Below are positions 1 through 9,576 of a DNA stretch of 48,419 nt, in pieces. This DNA is from Sphingobium soli (GTDB lineage Bacteria; Pseudomonadota; Alphaproteobacteria; Sphingomonadales; Sphingomonadaceae). Position numbers and translations under genes: made by a program. Location of the stretch: positions 1-48,419 of the forward strand of contig NZ_JAJGNP010000022.1 of assembly GCF_020782245.1 (NCBI RefSeq), written 5' to 3'. Under the pieces are notes generated by a model, which worked only from the letters and a program-made list of their open reading frames with translations, ran no database searches and had not been told where the DNA came from. Each line of letters starts with the position of its first letter. Position 1 is the stretch's first letter.

Positions 1-358
1 TCACCATCACCAAAACCGTGCCGTTCGACGTCCTCACTCATGCCAGATTCCCGTGAGTTCGACGGACACCCTCTCCGCCAGTCTCTCATTAGGTCAGGTG
101 ACGGAACGCGTCCCCCCTTATGTCGGGTTGCGGCGTTCTCAGCCGCTTCGCAATGGCTCAGAACCGCGCCCGTGGATCTTCAGGGAGACTGCGGGCGGCT
201 CGGTCTCGACTGACGGGCTCTATGATTTCCCGCTGGCGCGGCCTGACCGGTTCGACGCTGGCGGAGCGACACTCATCACGACTGCGGGCCGCGGCGCGGC
301 GCCATTCGGCAGATCGCGGCGATGGGGCACCGTCCCTTTCGCCGCCATCCCTCGCTAA
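1..358. other. Unassigned stretch at window edge
   Basis: No gene can be assigned here. A plus-strand frame is open from the window edge to a stop at 356-358, with a GTG at 53 that would give 101 residues. Its third-position GC is only about three quarters, below that of neighbouring genes, and the translation resembles no family I recognise. It could be the tail of a gene starting outside the window, or spacer downstream of the ABC permease gene that ends at 359. Confidence 0.3.
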
Positions 359-1609
359 TCAGCCATCGAACCTCGGCGCCTTGTCGAAGTCTGCCTTGCC
401 GAACGGCTTGTCGGTGAAGAGATAACCATAATAGAAATCGCGCAGTCGTTTGTGGAACGCCCGGATACGATCCTGATAGGCCAGTTGCGCCTGCATGTCG
501 GTCTTCGCCAGCCGCGTCAGCACCGCCTGCACGCCTACCGAAGGCAGCAGCCAGCCGATGGTTCTGGCCGCCGCATCGCGTGTCTCTATGCCGCGGCGAT
601 AGGCGTCAACCTGCTGCGCGACGCTTTCGTCACCCACCTGGTGGAAAGCGAAATACCATTTATAATGGAAGGCGTCGGTGAGGGGCGGGCTGTCCTGCCA
701 TTCGGGATGGCCGGCGTAGAAGGCGCGCATCGTCGCGTCGCGCGGGATGTCCCAGGCGCGGTTCACCGCTTCGCGCTGGGCTAGCGTCAATTCCACCCCC
801 TGACCCACCGGGACGGCCTGGTTGATCGCGACATGGGCAAGTGTCGGCAGGACCAGCGTCAGCACCAGCCACAGCCCCGCCAGCGTTGCCGCATTGGCGA
901 CCGATGACCAGCGCAGGCGGCCGATGAGCAGTGTCACGCCGATCCAGAAGGCGAGGTAGAACGCCGTCAGTCCCAATACCGCCAGCAGCAGGATGCCCGG
1001 CACATGCGACAGGATCGCCCCGATCGTCAGCGGCGTTCCCAGCGCCACGAACAGCAGACCGCCGCGTAGCGCAACCCGGCGCGCCCAAAGGTGCCGGCCG
1101 GACCCGGCGATCGCGTCCAGCATCCGCAGGCGGCCCGCTTCCCGCTCGCCCGACACCATATCGTGGAACAGGGCGATCACGAACAGCGGGGTCAGATAGA
1201 CCAGCACGAAGGCAAAATCGAAACGGCCAGGCAGCGCCAGTTCGGGATTGAACGCTTCGCCATCATATAGCTGTGCCTCCAGCCCCAGCGCGCGGACCCG
1301 CAGAATATAGGGGGCGACGTCGCGCAGGCCGAGCGCGGCGAAGGCCAGCGGCGCAGGCGTATCCCATGTGGCATGGAAGCTGTAATAGGCGGCGTTGCCG
1401 GCATCCTTGGTCTTGTCCACCCATGCGGCGATGCTGGCGGTGTCCTGCGCCTGTTTGGGCTGGATACGGGCGATGACATCGCGCTGGCGGGCGATTTCGG
1501 CCATGCCCGCCGCCACGGCGGCGATCGACAGTAGGGTGACCAGCAACAATGTCAGCACCGCCATGCGCGATCGCAGCAGCAGGCGCAGTTCGTGGGCGAT
1601 CAGGGTCAT
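359..1609 (-). CDS. ABC-2 type permease, DUF3526-like (second permease)
   Basis: Membrane subunit of an ABC transporter, 416 residues from the ATG at 1609. That start overlaps the stop of the upstream permease gene as ATGA, which is why I prefer it to a longer in-frame start inside that gene. Visible features are a first membrane segment at about residues 15-37, a long periplasmic-looking loop, then a cluster of five or so hydrophobic segments in the middle and a final segment near residue 350. The MTLIAHELRLLLRSR start matches the N-terminus of the partner permease, so the two are paralogues that probably form a heterodimer with the ATPase at 3045-3782. The layout (one ATPase, two DUF3526-type permeases) is typical of export or remodelling systems of the NosFY/Gld type. 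The substrate is not shown. Confidence 0.85.
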   Translation of the reverse strand: MTLIAHELRLLLRSRMAVLTLLLVTLLSIAAVAAGMAEIARQRDVIARIQPKQAQDTASIAAWVDKTKDAGNAAYYSFHATWDTPAPLAFAALGLRDVAPYILRVRALGLEAQLYDGEAFNPELALPGRFDFAFVLVYLTPLFVIALFHDMVSGEREAGRLRMLDAIAGSGRHLWARRVALRGGLLFVALGTPLTIGAILSHVPGILLLAVLGLTAFYLAFWIGVTLLIGRLRWSSVANAATLAGLWLVLTLVLPTLAHVAINQAVPVGQGVELTLAQREAVNRAWDIPRDATMRAFYAGHPEWQDSPPLTDAFHYKWYFAFHQVGDESVAQQVDAYRRGIETRDAAARTIGWLLPSVGVQAVLTRLAKTDMQAQLAYQDRIRAFHKRLRDFYYGYLFTDKPFGKADFDKAPRFDG

Positions 1610-3048
1610 GGACGGGCTTTCTGAAGATGACGGACGACGGGCAGCAGCGCCAGCGCGGCGGCGATCAGCCAGGCGATCAGCAGGCCAAGGCCGGGCAGGC
1701 TGGCCTTCACCAGGTCGGCGGCGCTGGCGGGCTGGAACCGGAATTGCGGGATGGCATGCCAATGGTCGGCGGAAATGCGCTTGCGCTGGTCGGCGCCCGC
1801 GTCGCTCGCGGTGTCATTCTGGTAGCTGACCGCCTCCGCCTGGAGCCGGTTCAGGCGCTGCACCATGTCGTAGCGATAGGCTTCCGCCTGCGAGAGAAAG
1901 CGGCGATGACCGGCAAGGTCCGTGCCCGCAGCCGCCATCGAAACGCGTTTGAGGGCGATGGCGGGGCTGACGATACCGAAACCGTCGTACAGGCGGCTCT
2001 GGTCCGCCTGGATGGCGAAACTGCGGTTGGCATAGTCGTCGAACAGGCCCGATGTGAGCGCCTCGCCTTCGAGCGCAAGCAGCCCCTTGTAATTGACGGG
2101 CAGGTCTTCGACGCGAGTGACGCCGTAGCGGCGCAGTGTCCTTTCCTTGAACGCGGTGAAGAACGGATCGTCGGGATTGTGGCTGTCGCCCAGCCTGTGC
2201 AAATCCTGCGCAATGGCGATGTCGGTTTCAAGCCGCGTCGGCAGCGCATGCGCCTGCGCCGCGATGTCGGGCGCGACGCGCGGCGCCAGGATCACCAGCA
2301 CCGCCCAAAGCGCCAGTAGCGCGAGCAAGGCGTCCCGCCCGCGCGGCGCGAGCGCGGAGACCAGAATGACGATGATCGTCCACAGGCACAGATAAGCGGC
2401 ATAGCCAAGCGCGATGACCAGCATCGGCCCGGCCGAAGCGCCCGGCTGTCCGGCTATAGCCAGAAAGGTGATCATGGCCGGCAACCCGACCAGCGCGGCA
2501 ATGCTGCCCAGCGCCAGCAGCTTGCCCGTGACAAGCGATCGGGCCGATACGCCCTGGACCAGCATCTGCCGCAAAGTCCCGCGCTCCCGTTCGCGCGCGA
2601 TCGCGCCATAGCCAAGGAAGATGAGCAGCAGCGGCGCAATCACCTGCAATATGAAGGCGGGGGTCAACTGGCCAAAACGCACCAGCAATGAGGATTGGCG
2701 TATATCGCCGAAATTGGCGCTATTCTGTCGGTGGCCTTCCAGGAACATGGCGTTGCCCGTGAAGGCGTCGACGCCCGGATCGAAGGCGGCAAGCGGTCCG
2801 AGCGGACGAAAGATGAAATTGCCGAAATGCACCATCCGATGCGGATGCCTGTCGGGCTGCGCCTCGAACGCCTCGGCAGCCTGGGCCTGGAACCGGGCGC
2901 GGGTTTGGGAAATCGACTGCTGGTGCGACCAGCTGATGAGCGCGGCGGCCAGGGTCAGCAGGACAAGCAGCGCAAAGGCGATGACGGCGACGCGATTGCG
3001 CCGCATCAGCCGCAGCTCGTCTCGCGCAATCAGCGTGACCGGGCTCAT
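1606..3048 (-). CDS. ABC-2 type permease, DUF3526-like (first permease)
   Basis: Membrane subunit, 480 residues. It opens with an amphipathic stretch (TLIARDELRLMRRNR) and a membrane segment at about 22-42. A large extracytoplasmic domain of roughly 120 residues follows, then a hydrophobic core from about 165 to 265 containing the GAIARERERGTLRQML sequence, which is the E-R-E-R-G-T coupling motif of ABC-2 permeases. A second large soluble loop comes next and a C-terminal membrane segment ends near 475. Its ATG overlaps the stop of the ATPase gene by four bases, and its own stop overlaps the next permease start, so the three genes form one translationally coupled operon. Neighbours suggest a link to metal or peptide handling, but that is inference. 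Confidence 0.87.
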   Translation of the reverse strand: MSPVTLIARDELRLMRRNRVAVIAFALLVLLTLAAALISWSHQQSISQTRARFQAQAAEAFEAQPDRHPHRMVHFGNFIFRPLGPLAAFDPGVDAFTGNAMFLEGHRQNSANFGDIRQSSLLVRFGQLTPAFILQVIAPLLLIFLGYGAIARERERGTLRQMLVQGVSARSLVTGKLLALGSIAALVGLPAMITFLAIAGQPGASAGPMLVIALGYAAYLCLWTIIVILVSALAPRGRDALLALLALWAVLVILAPRVAPDIAAQAHALPTRLETDIAIAQDLHRLGDSHNPDDPFFTAFKERTLRRYGVTRVEDLPVNYKGLLALEGEALTSGLFDDYANRSFAIQADQSRLYDGFGIVSPAIALKRVSMAAAGTDLAGHRRFLSQAEAYRYDMVQRLNRLQAEAVSYQNDTASDAGADQRKRISADHWHAIPQFRFQPASAADLVKASLPGLGLLIAWLIAAALALLPVVRHLQKARP

Positions 3049-3782
3049 GCGACGGCGACCTCGCGCGTGAATTTGCGATGCAGCGCGCGCACGTCGAACC
3101 GCTCGGGCGGCTGCGCGCAGGCTTCATCGACGATGCGGCCGGCATCCAGGAAGCCGATGCGATCGGCGATGTCGGCGGCCGACAAAAGGTCGTGCGTCAC
3201 CATCAGCACCGCTGCGCCCCGGCGCGCGACATCGTGGACAAGGCGGTTGAAATCGGCAGTGGCGCGCGGATCGAGACCCGATGACGGCTCATCGAGCAGC
3301 AGCACCGGCACTTCGCGCAGCAGGGCGATCGCAATCGCGACCTTCTGCCGCATCCCTTTGGAAAAGCCCGACAGGCGCTTGTCCCATGCCTCGCGTTGCA
3401 GGCCGGTTGCCTCGAACGCCCCCTCAATGTCCTGCATGCCGGGCTGAAGTCCGGCCAGCGCCAGCAGATAGGCGGCATTTTCCCGGGCGTTCAGATGCTC
3501 GTACAGCGCGACATTTTCCGGGACATAGGCGATTTGCTCGCGCGCCCGATCCGGCTCCGCCGCCGGATCATGTCCGGCGACCAGCACCGTACCGCTATCG
3601 GGCCGCGTAAAGCCCAGCAATGTCGACATGGTGGTCGATTTGCCCGCGCCATTGCCGCCCAGCAGCGCATAAATCTCGCCTGGCTCGACATGCAGGGTCA
3701 GGCCGCGCAGCACAGGCTGACTGCCGTAGGATAGATGAACATCGGACAAAATAATGCGCTGGCCGGTTGCGGTCAGGGGCAT
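3045..3782 (-). CDS. ABC transporter ATP-binding subunit
   Basis: Cytoplasmic ATPase of 245 residues that should energise the two downstream permeases. The nucleotide-binding motifs are complete: Walker A GGNGAGKST at 42-50, signature LSGFSKGMRQ at 137-146, Walker B LLLDEP at 161-166 and the switch histidine in THD near 197. The Q-loop reads YVPEN, with Glu where many families have Gln; this is common in NosF/CcmA-like exporters. Start ATG at 3780-3782 has AGGAG about nine bases upstream. First gene of a three-gene operon whose cistrons overlap by four bases each. The gene diverges from the TonB receptor at 3934 and shares the intergenic region holding a palindromic candidate operator. Confidence 0.92.
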   Translation of the reverse strand: MPLTATGQRIILSDVHLSYGSQPVLRGLTLHVEPGEIYALLGGNGAGKSTTMSTLLGFTRPDSGTVLVAGHDPAAEPDRAREQIAYVPENVALYEHLNARENAAYLLALAGLQPGMQDIEGAFEATGLQREAWDKRLSGFSKGMRQKVAIAIALLREVPVLLLDEPSSGLDPRATADFNRLVHDVARRGAAVLMVTHDLLSAADIADRIGFLDAGRIVDEACAQPPERFDVRALHRKFTREVAVA

Positions 3783-3843
3783 GGGACAAGGCTCCTTGGC
3801 TGTTGGTCACGAGCATTTCGCGATGGCAGCCTCATGTCAATGG

Positions 3844-3857
3844 AATGGTATAACATT
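3844..3857. promoter_or_regulatory. Near-palindromic candidate Zur/Fur-family operator
   Basis: AATGGTATAACATT reads the same on both strands at 12 of 14 positions. It lies in the 151-base region between the divergent ABC operon and the TonB receptor gene. The form AATG-N-TATA-N-CATT resembles Zur-type boxes of proteobacteria (TATAACATT half-site). An operator here could control both transcription units. This rests on sequence resemblance only; no regulator gene is in the window. Confidence 0.4.
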
Positions 3858-3933
3858 TTTATTGACGGGGGCGACCCGTCGGCCATAGGGGCAGCCGCGC
3901 ACGATATCGGGCTGGTCCGATCAGGGGAAAATC

Positions 3934-6138
3934 ATGTCGATCACAACAACGCCGCGAAAGCGGGCTGCGTCCTCATGCGCCTGGGGCCTGCGCCATCTGA
4001 CCGTGGCGACGCCTCTCGCGGCCTTGCTTGCCGCCGCCTCCGCGCAGGCGCAGTCGGGCGATGCCCTGCACCATCTGCCGGACGGCCAAGGGGCCATCAC
4101 GGTGACCGGTGTGCGCCAGGCCTATCGCGGCGATTTTCAGCTCCGCGAAATCCCGCAGGCCATCACTCAGATCGATGGCGAAACATTGCAGCAGAACAAT
4201 ATTGTGCGCCTGACCGATGCGCTCGACATGAATGCGTCGGTCGCCCGGCAAAATACATTGGGTGGCTTGTGGGACGCCTTTGCGGTCCGGGGCTTTGCCG
4301 GCGACGAAAATCTGCCCAGCGGTTATCTCGTCAATGGCTTCAACGCCGGACGCGGCTTTGCCGGCCAACGCGACGTGGCGGGGATCGACCGGATCGAGGT
4401 GCTGAAGGGCCCAGCGGCGGCCCTGATCGGGCGCGGCGAACCGGGCGGGACGATCAATATCGTGACCAAACAGGCGGAAATCGGGCGCAGCTTCGGCACC
4501 GGGTCGCTGCAATATGGCAGCTATGATCGGTTCCGCGCCGATGCCGACGCCAATCTGGCGCTGACCAGCGGCCTCACGGCGCGATTGATCGGCTATTATG
4601 AAAATGGCGACACGTTCCGCGATTATGTGTCGCAGAAACGCTGGGGCCTTCTGCCTTCGGTGGGCCTGACGCTGGGCGACCGGACGCGCCTGACCTATGA
4701 TTTCGAATGGACGCGGGTGGAAGTGCCGTTTGATCGCGGCATTGTGGTCTTGAACGGCGATTTCGACACGGTCCCGCGCTCCCGCTTCCTGGGCGAGCCG
4801 GGCGATGGCGATACGGTGGCGCGCGCCACCGGCCACCAGCTCCGGCTCGATCATCAGTTCAGCGACGACTGGAGTCTGCAGGTCGGCGCCAGCCATCGCG
4901 ACACGAAGCTGACCGGCTCCTCCTCCGACGCGGAGCAGGCGCGCGCGCGCCAGAAGCTGTATGTCGACGGTCATTCCCTGTCGCGTCAACGGCGCTCGCG
5001 CCGCTATGACGCGGAACATAGCGTTCTGCGTGCCGAACTTGCCGGTGCGTTCGACACGGCATCCCTGCGCCACCGCGTGCTGATCGGCGGCGATTTCGAC
5101 CATTTCCGCTATGATAATTTCTTCACGCGATATCGTCCGCCAGCGGTCAGCACGAACCCGGACGATCAGGCCGGCTACGTCATCGACATCGATAATCCTG
5201 TCTATGGGCGATATCCGCTTCCCGCGACGGCGGTGTTGACCAACCGCCTCGATACGCAGCGCAGCTTCGGCTTTTATGTGCAGGATCAGATCGAACTGAC
5301 GGACCGTCTTCAGATCCGCCTCGGCGGCCGATACGACAATCTGACGCTGAAGGTCGATAACCGCCTGCTCGCGCCCGCCATCCGGCACAACAGCCGCAGA
5401 TATGAACGGTTCAGTCCGCAGGCCGGCATCGTCTACGATCTGAACGCCGCGATCAGCCTCTACGCCGCCTATGGCGAGGGGTATCGCGCCAATATCGGCG
5501 CGGATTTCCTCAACAATATCTTCGATCCCGAAACCAGCGAGTCCATTGAGGCCGGCGCCAAGCTGACGATGCTGGGCGGCGCACTGACGGGCACCCTGTC
5601 CGTTTATCAACTGTCCAAGAAGAATGTTCTGGCCAGCGACAACGACAATCCTGGCTTTTCCGTCGCCATCGGCAAGGCGCGAAGCCGGGGCGTTGAACTG
5701 GACCTCAATGGCCACCTGCCCGGCGATATCGATGTGCTGCTCAGCTACGCCTATACCGACGCCCAGGCGCGTTCGACGGTGAATGATCCCAATTTCGGGT
5801 TCCAGATCCTGCCGGGCGACCGGCTGATCAACATTCCCGACCATGTCCTCAACCTCCAGGCGGCCAAGCATTTCTCGCTCGCCGGGCGCGCCGCCCAGCT
5901 TGGCGCCGGCATGAACTATGTCGGCAAGCGGCTCGGCGAGACTGGCACCGACTTCAGCCTGCCGTCCCACACGCTATTCCGCCTGTTCGGCAGCGTTGAC
6001 GTGTTGGAGAATGTCGAGCTGTTCGGAACGGTCAGCAATTTGTTCGACGCGACCTGGTATGCCAGCAGCTACAGTTCGGTCTGGGTGCAGCCGGGCACGC
6101 CGCGCACCGTAACCCTTGGCGTACGCGCCCGCTTCTGA
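3934..6138 (+). CDS. TonB-dependent siderophore-type outer-membrane receptor
   Basis: Outer-membrane active-transport channel driven by TonB/ExbBD, 734 residues. A signal peptide ends around residue 40 (AQAQ), followed by a TonB-box-like ITVTG at 55-59. Next comes the plug domain with the DRIEVLKGPAAALIGRGEPGG motif region characteristic of the FhuA/FcuA siderophore-receptor branch, then a beta-barrel ending in the aromatic terminus GVRARF. Start ATG is preceded by GGGGAAAA. Length is normal for the family. An M14 peptidase gene follows 17 bases later, and an ABC operon diverges from the same promoter region. The ligand is unknown; a metal chelate or a small peptide would fit the neighbours. 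Confidence 0.93.
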   Translation: MSITTTPRKRAASSCAWGLRHLTVATPLAALLAAASAQAQSGDALHHLPDGQGAITVTGVRQAYRGDFQLREIPQAITQIDGETLQQNNIVRLTDALDMNASVARQNTLGGLWDAFAVRGFAGDENLPSGYLVNGFNAGRGFAGQRDVAGIDRIEVLKGPAAALIGRGEPGGTINIVTKQAEIGRSFGTGSLQYGSYDRFRADADANLALTSGLTARLIGYYENGDTFRDYVSQKRWGLLPSVGLTLGDRTRLTYDFEWTRVEVPFDRGIVVLNGDFDTVPRSRFLGEPGDGDTVARATGHQLRLDHQFSDDWSLQVGASHRDTKLTGSSSDAEQARARQKLYVDGHSLSRQRRSRRYDAEHSVLRAELAGAFDTASLRHRVLIGGDFDHFRYDNFFTRYRPPAVSTNPDDQAGYVIDIDNPVYGRYPLPATAVLTNRLDTQRSFGFYVQDQIELTDRLQIRLGGRYDNLTLKVDNRLLAPAIRHNSRRYERFSPQAGIVYDLNAAISLYAAYGEGYRANIGADFLNNIFDPETSESIEAGAKLTMLGGALTGTLSVYQLSKKNVLASDNDNPGFSVAIGKARSRGVELDLNGHLPGDIDVLLSYAYTDAQARSTVNDPNFGFQILPGDRLINIPDHVLNLQAAKHFSLAGRAAQLGAGMNYVGKRLGETGTDFSLPSHTLFRLFGSVDVLENVELFGTVSNLFDATWYASSYSSVWVQPGTPRTVTLGVRARF

Positions 6139-6155
6139 ACAGGAGGAGTCCGGAA

Positions 6156-7967
6156 ATGGTCGAATGGATGAGGACATGCCTGGGCGCTGCGGTCCTGTGC
6201 CTGGCCGGCAGCGGCATGGCACAGCCGCTGTCCCGCGCGCCGATGCCAGATATGCCAATGTCAGCGTTGCCGCCGGCGCTGCCATGGTCGGGCGCCAGCG
6301 AAGCGCTGGTGGTCGATCAGGATGATCCCTGGATCACGCCGGCTGAACGGGCGGGCTTTGCCACTTCGCCCCGCTATGGTGAGGTTCAGGCCTGGCTGAA
6401 GCGACTGGACGCGGCCTCGCCGCTCATCAGCCTGGAAATATTCGGCCGCACCGGGGAAGGGCGCGACATGCTGCTCGTCCGCGCCAGTAAGGGCGGCGGG
6501 GCCAAGCCCGTGGTGCTCGTCCAGGCGGGCATCCATGCCGGCGAAATCGACGGCAAGGATGCGGGCCTGATGCTGCTGCGTGACATCGCGCTGCGGGGCA
6601 AGGACGGACTGCTGGACAAGGTCGATCTCGTGTTCGTGCCGGTCTATAATATCGACGGGCATGAGAAGGCGAGCCGCTGGAATTTTCCGGCGCTGCGCGG
6701 CCCTGTCGAAAAAGGCTATGTCGGCAACAGCCGGAACATCAATCTGAACCGCGATTATGCAAAGGCGGATGCTCCCGAAAGCCGCGCGATGATCGGCCTT
6801 TTGCGCCGGCTCGACCCCATCCTCTATGTCGATTGTCATGTGAGCGACGGCTTCGACATGCAATATGACATCACCTTCACCTATGCCGGCTGGGGCCGCT
6901 ACGCCTATCACCGCTTCACCGCCGATTGGCTGCAACAGCGCTTCGGGCCGATCGTAACGGCCGCGCTGGAACAGGCGGGGCATGTCCCCACCCTTTATCC
7001 CAGTCCGATCGACACGCGTGATCCCACGAAAGGCATTCGCCAGGCGCCCGAAGGCCCGCGCTATTCGACCGGCTATGGCGATTTCATCGGTGTTCCGACG
7101 GTGCTGGTCGAAAACCATATGCTCAAGCCTTACCGCCAGCGAGTGCTGGGCACCTATATATTGCTGGAAGCCGCGCTCGGGCTGGCGGGGCAGGATGCTG
7201 GCGTCATCGCCAAAGCCAAGGCCAGCGACCTGGCGACGCGCCCGACCGAGATGCTGACGCGCTGGAGGCCTGCGCCTGCGCCGATCGGCTGGATCGACCA
7301 GTTCAAGGGGGTGGCCTTCGACACCTATGTCTCGCCCGCCAGCGGGCGCAGGGAACAGGTCTGGCTTGGCCGGCCAGCCAATTGGCGGATGCCGGTCATC
7401 GGGCAGGAACCGGTCGAAACGGTGCGTTTGCCCAAGGCATGGTGGATACCTGTGGAGCAAGCCGATGTGATCGATCGACTGACGCTCCACGGCATCCGGT
7501 ATGACAGGCTGGATGCGCCCCTCACCTTGCCGCTGGATCGCGTGCGTCTGGTCAATCCGGAAATGATGCCGGCGCGGGACGCCCGCATCCCGCTGACCAC
7601 GACATTGCAGCATGAGGATGTGACGGAGACGCTGCCTGCCGGTACGGTCAGGGTGCCTTTCGACCAACCGCTGGGGCTGCTCGCCGCAGCCTTGCTGGAG
7701 CCTGAAAGCCAGGACAGCTTTCTTGCCTGGGGCTTTTTCCCGGAAATATTGGCGGCTCCCCCCGGCGCGGAAGATTTCGTGCGGGCGCCGATCGCGGACG
7801 CTCTGCTGGCGGCCGATCCGCGCATGAAAAAGGCGTTCGAGGCGAAGCTGGCGGCTGATCCGGCGTTCGCTGCGGACGGCGACGCCCGGCTGGACTGGCT
7901 GATGCAGCAACGATTTGATCGCAGCCCCTACCATCATCTCTATCCGATCAGGCGGGAGCGGGACTGA
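6156..7967 (+). CDS. M14-family zinc carboxypeptidase, exported
   Basis: Predicted periplasmic metallopeptidase of 603 residues with an N-terminal signal peptide (about 1-22, ending SGMAQ). The zinc site is visible as HAGE (His127, Glu130) and a later His in VDCHVSDG (His228). NINLNRD near 194-200 supplies the substrate-carboxylate Arg typical of M14, and VENHM near residue 325 carries the likely general-base Glu. Only the first 350 residues form the peptidase; the rest looks like a separate beta-rich C-terminal region. AGGAGGAG lies eight bases before the ATG at 6156. It is most likely cotranscribed with the TonB receptor, suggesting that imported material is trimmed in the periplasm; that role is inferred. 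Confidence 0.88.
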   Translation: MVEWMRTCLGAAVLCLAGSGMAQPLSRAPMPDMPMSALPPALPWSGASEALVVDQDDPWITPAERAGFATSPRYGEVQAWLKRLDAASPLISLEIFGRTGEGRDMLLVRASKGGGAKPVVLVQAGIHAGEIDGKDAGLMLLRDIALRGKDGLLDKVDLVFVPVYNIDGHEKASRWNFPALRGPVEKGYVGNSRNINLNRDYAKADAPESRAMIGLLRRLDPILYVDCHVSDGFDMQYDITFTYAGWGRYAYHRFTADWLQQRFGPIVTAALEQAGHVPTLYPSPIDTRDPTKGIRQAPEGPRYSTGYGDFIGVPTVLVENHMLKPYRQRVLGTYILLEAALGLAGQDAGVIAKAKASDLATRPTEMLTRWRPAPAPIGWIDQFKGVAFDTYVSPASGRREQVWLGRPANWRMPVIGQEPVETVRLPKAWWIPVEQADVIDRLTLHGIRYDRLDAPLTLPLDRVRLVNPEMMPARDARIPLTTTLQHEDVTETLPAGTVRVPFDQPLGLLAAALLEPESQDSFLAWGFFPEILAAPPGAEDFVRAPIADALLAADPRMKKAFEAKLAADPAFAADGDARLDWLMQQRFDRSPYHHLYPIRRERD

Positions 7968-8001
7968 TCAGGCGCACGGCCGCCGGGGCGGGGCGGCCAG
8001 T

Positions 8002-9453
8002 CTATCCCTCCGCCGCCGCCGTCGACAGGCCAAGGCCCGGCAGGCCGATCGAGCGCTTGCCCGAAAAATCGGTGCGCGCGACGATAACGCCCAGCTTTTC
8101 CATATAGTCGATCAGCCTGCGCACGCGGCCGGGCGAACTGGTGCCATAGGCGCGGGCCAGCGCACCGTCGTCGGGACAGGGATGGCCGTCGATCGCCGCG
8201 CGCGCGATCAGCAGGAAGGGGGCCAGCATATCCTCGGGCACCGGCTCGGCCGCGCGGATGGCGTCCTGCCAGCGCGGGTCGTCGCCGTCCGCCATCCCCG
8301 CCTGCGCCATCGCGAACCGCTTGCGAAAGGCCGGCAGGTCGAGCGGCGATTTTTTAAGGCCCTTCATCCGGCAGCGGACGCCAAAATCCTGATACAGGCT
8401 CGCGACGCTGGGCGTGGCATCGCCCAGGTCCGCAACGATCTCTTCCAGCACCGCGATCACGACCGGCTCATTTTCGCCAAAGTCCAGCTCGGGCGCTGCG
8501 GGCTTGGCCTGCGGCGTGTCGGCCAATGCGCGCATAATCTCTTCGGCCGGGCGCGGGGGCGGATCGGCGCGCGGCGGGGGCGGGGGCAGGGCGTCCGCTT
8601 CGGCCTTGGCGAACAGCAATTCCTGGAAATCCCCGGTCGCGGCGACCGGCGGCGGCATCAGCTTGTGCGCGCCGCCGCGCGACCCGGTCCTCACCGCGCC
8701 GATCTTCACATTGACGGGTCGCCGCGCGATCGCGGGGCCAAGGCCCAGGAACCGGCCGCGCTCCAGGTCGCGGATCTGCTCCGCCTGGCGCCGCTCCATC
8801 CCAAGCAGGTCGGCCGCGCGCGCCATGTCGATGTCCAGGAACGTGCGTCCCATCAGGAAGTTGGAGGCTTCCGCCGCGACATTCTTGGCGAGTTTGGCCA
8901 GCCGCTGCGTGGCGATGACGCCGGCCAGGCCGCGCTTGCGCCCCCGGCACATGAGGTTGGTCATCGCGGCGAGCGACAGACGGCGCGCCTCGTCCGACAC
9001 GTCGCCCGCGGCGACCGGCGCGAACATCTGCGCTTCGTCCACCACGACCAGCGCGGGATACCAATGGTCGCGCGGCGCATCGAACAGGGTCGACAGGAAG
9101 GTGGCGGCGCATTTCATCTGCGCTTCCAGCTCCAGCGAATCGAGGCTCAGCACGACCGACGCGCGATGTTCGCGGATGCGGCTTGCCATGGTGACGATCT
9201 CGCGCTCATTATAGTCGCCCGCGTCGATCACGACATGGCCATATTCGTCCGCCAGCGTGACGAAATCGCCCTCCGGATCGATCACCACCTGCTGCACCAT
9301 GGCGGCGCTTTCCTCCAGCAGCCGGCGCAAAAGATGCGATTTGCCCGATCCCGAATTGCCCTGGACGAGCAGACGGGTGGCGAGCAATTCCTCCACGTCG
9401 ACCAGCACGTCCTTGCCGTGATGATCGGTTCCTATGCTGATGCTGGCGGTCAC
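8002..9453 (-). CDS. HerA-like ATP-binding protein (DUF87)
   Basis: FtsK/HerA-superfamily ATPase of 483 residues. Walker A is GNSGSGKS at 32-39, the Walker B strand is VVVDE at 136-140 followed by AQMF, and an arginine-rich sensor-like segment CRGRKRGLAGVIATQRL follows at about 190-208. The C-terminal third (about 290-400) is Pro/Ala-rich and probably a linker, before a small helical domain that could bind DNA. The start appears to be GTG at 9453; no strong ribosome site is seen. HerA proteins are hexameric DNA-translocating ATPases, sometimes paired with NurA nuclease, but no nuclease gene is adjacent here. It stands alone, convergent with the M14 gene and divergent from the cytochrome gene. 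Confidence 0.85.
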   Translation of the reverse strand: MTASISIGTDHHGKDVLVDVEELLATRLLVQGNSGSGKSHLLRRLLEESAAMVQQVVIDPEGDFVTLADEYGHVVIDAGDYNEREIVTMASRIREHRASVVLSLDSLELEAQMKCAATFLSTLFDAPRDHWYPALVVVDEAQMFAPVAAGDVSDEARRLSLAAMTNLMCRGRKRGLAGVIATQRLAKLAKNVAAEASNFLMGRTFLDIDMARAADLLGMERRQAEQIRDLERGRFLGLGPAIARRPVNVKIGAVRTGSRGGAHKLMPPPVAATGDFQELLFAKAEADALPPPPPRADPPPRPAEEIMRALADTPQAKPAAPELDFGENEPVVIAVLEEIVADLGDATPSVASLYQDFGVRCRMKGLKKSPLDLPAFRKRFAMAQAGMADGDDPRWQDAIRAAEPVPEDMLAPFLLIARAAIDGHPCPDDGALARAYGTSSPGRVRRLIDYMEKLGVIVARTDFSGKRSIGLPGLGLSTAAAEG

Positions 9454-9576
9454 GGCAGCGTCTTTGGCCCAAGCGGGCGGCCAAGTGCAAGGGGTGAGCG
9501 CAAAGGGGGCGGACGCTCTGTCCCCTGTCCATCAGGCTTCTTCGCCTTTAGGACCGGTTGGAAAAGGAGCGATGAC

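Noticed and set aside
3973..5970. Long open frame of 665 codons antisense to the TonB receptor gene
   Set aside because: It mirrors the receptor gene codon by codon, as expected in high-GC DNA; the receptor protein has clear family motifs and the antisense product has none.
7915..9576. Extension of the cytochrome frame far upstream over the HerA-like gene
   Set aside because: The HerA-like protein has Walker motifs on the opposite strand; the cytochrome has its own ribosome site and lipoprotein signal at 9577.
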